Part shown: positions 7,894-7,965 of the stretch, one piece after another
Layout of the letters: every line of letters begins with the position of its first letter
Position numbering within the stretch: position 1 is the first letter of the stretch
Origin: an uncultured Prevotellaceae bacterium
GTDB taxonomy: Bacteria > Bacteroidota > Bacteroidia > Bacteroidales > Bacteroidaceae
Length of the DNA stretch: 7,965 nucleotides
NCBI GenBank assembly: GCA_946413885.1
Contig: CAMKMK010000107.1
Span: 1-7,965 of the forward strand
Direction of reading: 5' to 3'
Translations under genes and position numbers: made by a program
The notes under the pieces: generated by a model
Databases searched by the model: none
Told to the model about the DNA's origin: nothing
Seen by the model: the letters and a program-made list of their open reading frames with translations, nothing else

Positions 7894-7907
7894 AATACTC
7901 GAGTGTT
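7894..7907. promoter_or_regulatory. Near-perfect palindrome, possible protein-binding site
   Basis: AATACTCGAGTGTT is a 14-bp inverted repeat centred on ACTCGAGT, with one T/G mismatch pair. It lies 128 bp after the GH51 stop codon, in sequence that may belong to the upstream region of the next gene. An operator is possible, but a single short palindrome can occur by chance. Confidence 0.2.
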
Positions 7908-7965
7908 CTGTATAATAGGGCTTATCGCCAAATGCCATGATTATTTATAACCATTTATTTGTCAA

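Larger units (their letters stand above)
7766..7965. other. Non-coding tail downstream of the GH51 gene
   Basis: These 200 bp contain no open reading frame of useful length and no recognisable RNA gene. They hold the possible terminator at 7787-7866 and the palindrome at 7894-7907, described separately. Beyond 7908 the sequence is AT-rich, and no Bacteroidetes promoter (TTTG / TAnnTTTG) is clear on either strand. Confidence 0.7.

Noticed and set aside
7889..7916. TTGTTA and TATAAT with 16-bp spacing, like an E. coli-type promoter
   Set aside because: Bacteroidetes use a different promoter consensus (TTTG and TAnnTTTG), and AT-rich spacer yields such matches by chance.

Overview
The window looks like a piece of a Bacteroidales chromosome, most likely Prevotella or a close relative. 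The evidence is the moderate G+C, the A-rich gene starts without clear Shine-Dalgarno sequences, a secreted repeat protein ending in a motif typical of Prevotella surface proteins (YNLMGQKI...KGLYIVNGKKVI), a lipoprotein signal, and an exported GH51 glycosidase. The genus is an inference from these signatures and was not tested by a search.

Three genes lie head to tail on the + strand and fill 17-7765 almost without gaps. (1) 17-4369 encodes a 1450-residue secreted protein. It has three copies of a GLUG-like, probably beta-helical module. A helical / jelly-roll / helical block of about 490 residues separates copies 2 and 3, and a short C-terminal sorting-type tail ends the protein. (2) 4383-5942 encodes a 519-residue FAD-dependent oxidoreductase of the FAD_oxidored type (PF12831) behind a lipoprotein signal peptide. 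(3) 5978-7765 encodes a 595-residue GH51-family alpha-L-arabinofuranosidase with a signal peptide, both catalytic glutamates, and a short sorting-type C-terminus. The gaps between genes are 13 and 35 bp, so a single transcript is likely. Its promoter lies upstream of the window, which starts only 16 bp before gene 1.

All three products are predicted to leave the cytoplasm. A reasonable reading is a small envelope cassette for arabinose-containing plant glycans: the GH51 enzyme removes arabinofuranosyl groups, the large repeat protein binds glycan or a surface, and the flavoprotein oxidises an unknown small molecule or sugar-derived product. No SusC/SusD pair, regulator or transporter is present here, so assignment to a polysaccharide utilisation locus is inference.

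The last 200 bp (7766-7965) hold no convincing gene. They contain short overlapping inverted repeats followed by a T-rich tract (a possible terminator) and a 14-bp near-perfect palindrome. I saw no RNA genes, CRISPR array, insertion sequence or frameshift. The points most worth following up are the exported lipoprotein flavoenzyme beside a glycosidase and the mosaic architecture of the large repeat protein.
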